Shown here one piece after another: positions 15,093 through 17,752 of a DNA stretch of 17,752 bases. The notes beneath the pieces were generated by a model. It was not told the origin of the DNA. It made no database searches and worked only from the letters and a program-made list of their open reading frames with translations. Position 1 is the stretch's first letter. Every line of letters begins with the position of its first letter. Origin of the DNA: an uncultured Gardnerella sp. Lineage in GTDB: Bacteria; Actinomycetota; Actinomycetes; Actinomycetales; Bifidobacteriaceae. The stretch is taken from NCBI GenBank assembly GCA_947292085.1, contig CAMYPN010000019.1:1-17752 (forward strand), in the 5' to 3' direction. The translations under genes and the position numbers were made by a program.

Positions 15093-15128
15093 TTTGCTAA
15101 ATTTTATAAATTTGCTAAGTTCTATAAA
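15093..15128. repeat. Tandem 18-bp direct repeat upstream of the MIF-like gene
   Basis: TTTGCTAAATTTTATAAA (15093-15110) is followed directly by TTTGCTAAGTTCTATAAA (15111-15128), matching at 16 of 18 positions. On the minus strand the copies lie in the proposed leader, and the proximal one runs into the Shine-Dalgarno sequence of the tautomerase gene. Each copy contains a TATAAA- or TATAGA-like core. Confidence 0.8.
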
Positions 15129-15132
15129 CTTG

Positions 15133-15158
15133 TATTGCGCAACTTGCGCTACGCAATA
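15133..15158. promoter_or_regulatory. Inverted repeat between the MIF-like gene and gtrA-like gene
   Basis: TATTGCG (15133-15139) and CGCAATA (15152-15158) are perfect 7-bp arms around 12 bp that contain another TTGCG. The repeat abuts a perfect minus-strand TATAAT (15159-15164), placing it over the predicted start of the tautomerase transcript. An operator is plausible but unproven. Confidence 0.45.
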
Positions 15159-15186
15159 ATTATAGTGAATTGTTAACCTCCGCGTG

Positions 15187-15192
15187 TTTAAT
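15187..15192 (+). promoter_or_regulatory. Putative -10 element of the GtrA-family gene
   Basis: TTTAAT ends 7 nt before the ATG at 15200 and no ribosome binding site is present. The region is AT-rich and no matching -35 is seen. A TATAGT at 15161-15166 is an alternative that would give a leader of about 27 nt. Confidence 0.3.
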
Positions 15193-15199
15193 TGAATGT

Positions 15200-15712
15200 A
15201 TGAAAAAACTTATTGAACAGGTTGTTAAGTTTGGAATCGTAGGCATTATTGCGCTGATTATTGACGTAGTATTGCTAAATCTGCTTCTTCTTGTACATTT
15301 TAATAACGTTGTTGCTGGAACAATATCTTTTATAATCTCACTTATTTTTAACTACATTGCCAGCATGAAGTACGTGTTTAAGCACCGCGAAGACATGGCT
15401 CGTTGGATGGAATTGCTGATTTTTGTTATTTCTGCAGTTATTGGTTTGCTTATTAACGATGCGATTATTTGGCTTAGTACGCTTGGAATGGCGCAAGCTT
15501 TGCGTGGTACTGCGATTTACATGCTCCGCACAAACATTGGCAAGCTTATTGCAACAGTTGTTGTAGCTGTGTGGAATTTTGTTATTAGAAAATGGCTTTT
15601 AGATGACACAAAGTCACAAAAACCTGATTATGATGCCGCTAAAGACAATACTTTTGCACATAAGTTGGGCGAGTGGTCGTTAAGTCATACTCCAAAAAGA
15701 AGGAGGAAGTGA
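15200..15712 (+). CDS. GtrA-family membrane protein
   Basis: Small four-helix membrane protein of the GtrA/DPMS3 family. Members are thought to help move or anchor polyprenyl-phosphate-linked sugars for surface glycan synthesis. From ATG 15200 it has 170 residues with TM segments near 10-31, 36-56, 70-93 and 113-135. The family features FGIVGIIALIIDVVLLNLL (11-29), FNYIASMKYVF (50-60) and WNFVIRKWLL (125-134) are present. The C-terminal 35 residues are hydrophilic and end in KRRRK. A TTG at 15170 would add ten non-family residues, so the ATG is preferred; neither has a Shine-Dalgarno sequence. Its last codons contain the AGGAGG used by the next gene, 6 nt downstream, so the two are very probably co-transcribed. 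No glycosyltransferase lies nearby to suggest the sugar. Confidence 0.85.
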   Translation: MKKLIEQVVKFGIVGIIALIIDVVLLNLLLLVHFNNVVAGTISFIISLIFNYIASMKYVFKHREDMARWMELLIFVISAVIGLLINDAIIWLSTLGMAQALRGTAIYMLRTNIGKLIATVVVAVWNFVIRKWLLDDTKSQKPDYDAAKDNTFAHKLGEWSLSHTPKRRRK

Positions 15713-15718
15713 ATTATT

Positions 15719-16435
15719 ATGCCGGCTACAACAATCCATTTTGTTCGTCACGGTGAAGTCGAGAATCCTGAACATCTGCTTTATGAACGTTTGCCAGGAT
15801 TCCATCTTTCTAATAGGGGTGTGCGCATGGCTAAGGCTACAGCGCATTATTTTGCTACTGCTCCTCAAATGCGCGAAATTAGTGCAATCTATTCATCTCC
15901 TCTTGAGCGAACTCGTGAAACAGCTCGTGAAATAGAAAAGGCGTTGCGCAATATTGCGGATTCTGCCTATGCAAAAGCGCACTGTGATGAAGAGTGTGAT
16001 GAAGATTCTGATCAATCTTCTGATCAATCTCAAGAAAGCGACATCATTTTAGATAAGCGATTGATTGAAGCTGGTAATAATTTCCGCGGAAAACGCATAG
16101 GTTACGGCGAAGGTGCTTTGTGGAAGAATGGAAATTGGAAACTTGTATTGAATCTTTGGCGCCCAAGTTGGGGTGAAAGCTATCGAAGCATTGCTGCTCG
16201 CGTTGGCGATTTTGCGCGCGAACAAGTTAAAAATCATCCTGGAGAGCAAATAGTAGCTGTAACTCATGAATCGCCTATTTGGTCTTATCGTCATTTGCTA
16301 GAAACAGGTCATCCGGAGCATAATATGTTGCTTCGTAAGACTGCTTTAGCTTCAATTACGTCTATTACTTACGATTGCGAAACTATGCGCGTGCTTTCGA
16401 TTACATACGTAGATCCTGCTGGGCGAGTGAAGTAA
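15719..16435 (+). CDS. Histidine phosphatase / phosphoglycerate mutase-like protein
   Basis: Phosphatase-superfamily enzyme that works through a phospho-histidine intermediate; it could be a phosphatase or a cofactor-dependent mutase. The 238-residue protein has the RHG motif at 10-12 (His11 nucleophile), SSPLERTRETA (59-69, Arg64), an acidic LIEAGN element (Glu117) and the second catalytic histidine His183 in VAVTHESP. The usual hallmarks of glycolytic GpmA are not apparent, so a broad-specificity phosphatase is more likely; the substrate cannot be read. Residues about 88-108 form an acidic Cys/Asp/Glu/Ser/Gln insert encoded by tandem 12-bp duplications, in a loop after the Arg64 helix. The Shine-Dalgarno AGGAGG (15701-15706) lies inside the end of the upstream GtrA-family gene, 12 nt before the ATG. 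Confidence 0.88.
   Translation: MPATTIHFVRHGEVENPEHLLYERLPGFHLSNRGVRMAKATAHYFATAPQMREISAIYSSPLERTRETAREIEKALRNIADSAYAKAHCDEECDEDSDQSSDQSQESDIILDKRLIEAGNNFRGKRIGYGEGALWKNGNWKLVLNLWRPSWGESYRSIAARVGDFAREQVKNHPGEQIVAVTHESPIWSYRHLLETGHPEHNMLLRKTALASITSITYDCETMRVLSITYVDPAGRVK
15983..16029 (+). repeat. Two adjacent in-frame 12-bp tandem duplications
   Basis: TGTGATGAAGAG (15983-15994) is repeated as TGTGATGAAGAT (15995-16006). It is followed by two perfect copies of TTCTGATCAATC (16006-16017 and 16018-16029). The units are multiples of three, so the frame is kept; they encode CDEE/CDED and SDQS/SDQS in the phosphatase insert. Confidence 0.9.
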
Positions 16436-16441
16436 GTAACA

Positions 16442-16447
16442 TATAAT
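16442..16447 (+). promoter_or_regulatory. Consensus -10 hexamer before the acidic protein gene
   Basis: TATAAT is a perfect -10 and would start a transcript near 16454, about 10 nt before the chosen ATG. No -35 is seen, so read-through from the phosphatase gene may be the main source of transcription. Confidence 0.3.
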
Positions 16448-16452
16448 GCGAA

Positions 16453-16456
16453 GGAG
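16453..16456 (+). promoter_or_regulatory. Ribosome binding site that decides the start of the acidic protein
   Basis: GGAG lies 7 nt before the ATG at 16464. The earlier in-frame ATGs at 16446 and 16458 are upstream of it or only 1 nt after it, so 16464 is the best start. Confidence 0.65.
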
Positions 16457-16463
16457 CATGGAA

Positions 16464-17468
16464 ATGGTTGATTCTGTTGATTCTGTCAAAGATTCTGAAG
16501 ATGTTAAAGATAATGAAAAAAGTATGCTAATGCTGAATACTGCAGCGCAATCTGCTGCGGAACTAACAGAATTATGGCCATTAACAGAAGCTCGACACTT
16601 AGATAACGACGCAAAATACGCAGAAAATCTTGAAGTGCGATCTATGCGAACAGTTGCACGTATTATTACAGGCCTAGATGTTACTGTGCCTGATGCGGAA
16701 TTTGTGTATGAAGGTGCGGATGAAATTCCAGGGCGCCCTCAAGAAATAGTAGACGCGCTTCTTGATGCTGCAGACGCTTACGACGATATGGGTTCCTGCT
16801 ATGAGCCTAATTATGATGCAGAAGAAGAAGTATTAGAAAATAATAACGATATAAATTCCGTTTTTGGAAGGCTTATATCTCATTCTTCTGAAGACTCTAA
16901 TGCAATAAATGCAGCAGCTGATACGTTAAATGTGGAAGGCAATTGGAATAGTAACGATATTGACTCTGCAATTAATTATGCAAAACAAGTGGTTTCTTGC
17001 TACGAAAATAAATCATCTGAAACACAAAGAATTATTGTAGTTTTAAGCTTACTAACAAATCTAATTAAAAAAACTAATGATATTCGCGAAACTTTGCCAA
17101 TATTCTTGTATATTAACGAAGTTTGTGAGTGCGTTGGTGTACCGCGAATGATGTTCAAAGATTCTCAATGGCGTGAGCTTGTCGTTTGCGTTAAAAACAT
17201 CGATGAGAGTGGTAAGGATAGCTATAACGAGAGCAGTAAAGATAGTAGTAAAGGTAACTGCAAAGATATTAGTATTCACGATTTGATTATTTTTGCTGCA
17301 CCGTTGCTTAGAGCTGAGTGGAAAAAGCATCGTGAGGATGTGTTGTGGGATCCTGAAGTTGCGAAGAAGCTTGCCAAAGAAGAGGACGATAGAAAGTCTC
17401 GAGAAGCTCTTGCAGCAAAGTTTGCGCACGTTGAGGGCAATAAAGAGTCTACGCAAGCTTTAGATTAA
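16464..17468 (+). CDS. Acidic soluble protein of unknown function
   Basis: I do not recognise this family. From the ATG at 16464 it has 334 residues with no signal peptide or membrane segment, and is acidic overall. The N-terminus is repetitive (VDSVDSVKDSEDVKDNEKS). A conserved-looking part follows (about residues 25-90: ELTELWPLTEARHLDN, SMRTVARIITGLDV, GRPQEIVDALLDAADAYDDM). The middle is Asn/Asp/Ser-rich, then mostly helical (SETQRIIVVLSLLTNLIKK; TLPIFLYINEVCECVGVP). A Ser/Lys/Asp-rich linker (about 250-268) precedes a charged helical end (WKKHREDVLWDPEVAKKLAK). No catalytic motif is visible. It starts 28 nt after the phosphatase gene and ends 58 nt before gltX, so it is probably co-transcribed with the former. 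Two upstream in-frame ATGs are rejected on ribosome-binding-site spacing. Confidence 0.75.
   Translation: MVDSVDSVKDSEDVKDNEKSMLMLNTAAQSAAELTELWPLTEARHLDNDAKYAENLEVRSMRTVARIITGLDVTVPDAEFVYEGADEIPGRPQEIVDALLDAADAYDDMGSCYEPNYDAEEEVLENNNDINSVFGRLISHSSEDSNAINAAADTLNVEGNWNSNDIDSAINYAKQVVSCYENKSSETQRIIVVLSLLTNLIKKTNDIRETLPIFLYINEVCECVGVPRMMFKDSQWRELVVCVKNIDESGKDSYNESSKDSSKGNCKDISIHDLIIFAAPLLRAEWKKHREDVLWDPEVAKKLAKEEDDRKSREALAAKFAHVEGNKESTQALD
16467..16484 (+). repeat. Tandem 9-bp duplication at the N-terminus of the acidic protein
   Basis: GTTGATTCT occurs twice in direct succession and in frame, encoding VDSVDS right after the start codon. Confidence 0.85.
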
Positions 17469-17478
17469 AGGCTTTTGA

Positions 17479-17752
<274 letters not shown>

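Overview
The window looks like an ordinary chromosomal segment of a low-GC member of the Bifidobacteriaceae, most likely Gardnerella. That assignment is inferred from protein character: an actinobacterial GlnR, a bifidobacterial-type N-terminus of glucose-6-phosphate dehydrogenase, type-2-like ValRS, fairly AT-rich DNA, and several starts that look leaderless. No sequence search was possible. I see no rRNA, tRNA, CRISPR array, insertion sequence, integrase or phage gene, and no sharp change in composition that would suggest an island.

Layout. The left edge (1-241, minus strand) holds the N-terminus of zwf. Upstream of it on the same strand is a large membrane O-acyltransferase with an SGNH domain (350-2986). 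Then come ppa (3271-3765, plus) and a 7-TM protein of unknown function (3910-4689, minus), which converge on a long bidirectional terminator. Divergent from the 7-TM gene, a GlnR-type atypical response regulator (4946-5743) overlaps nth, endonuclease III (5740-6447), by ATGA. A membrane-anchored family-5 solute-binding protein (6531-8099), valS (8147-10906) and argS (11026-12822) follow. brnQ (13118-14632, plus) and an MIF-like tautomerase (14736-15083, minus) converge on a shared hairpin. A GtrA-family membrane protein (15200-15712), a histidine-phosphatase/phosphoglycerate-mutase-like protein (15719-16435), an unrecognised acidic protein (16464-17468) and the start of gltX (17527 onward) finish the window on the plus strand.

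How the genes relate. Most are housekeeping genes: three aminoacyl-tRNA synthetases, the pyrophosphatase that removes the PPi they make, branched-chain amino-acid uptake, base-excision repair, the oxidative pentose pathway and envelope modification. Clear strong terminators follow ppa, valS, argS and brnQ, so transcription units are short.

I did not find a convincing new multi-gene system. The most interesting signals are: a repeated arrangement in which a -10-like hexamer sits exactly 7 nt before the ATG of SD-less genes; a tandem 18-bp repeat plus an inverted repeat upstream of the MIF-like gene; adjacent in-frame 12-bp duplications forming an acidic insert in the phosphatase; and a recurring theme of Ser/Asp/Glu/Asn-rich low-complexity additions on otherwise conserved proteins.
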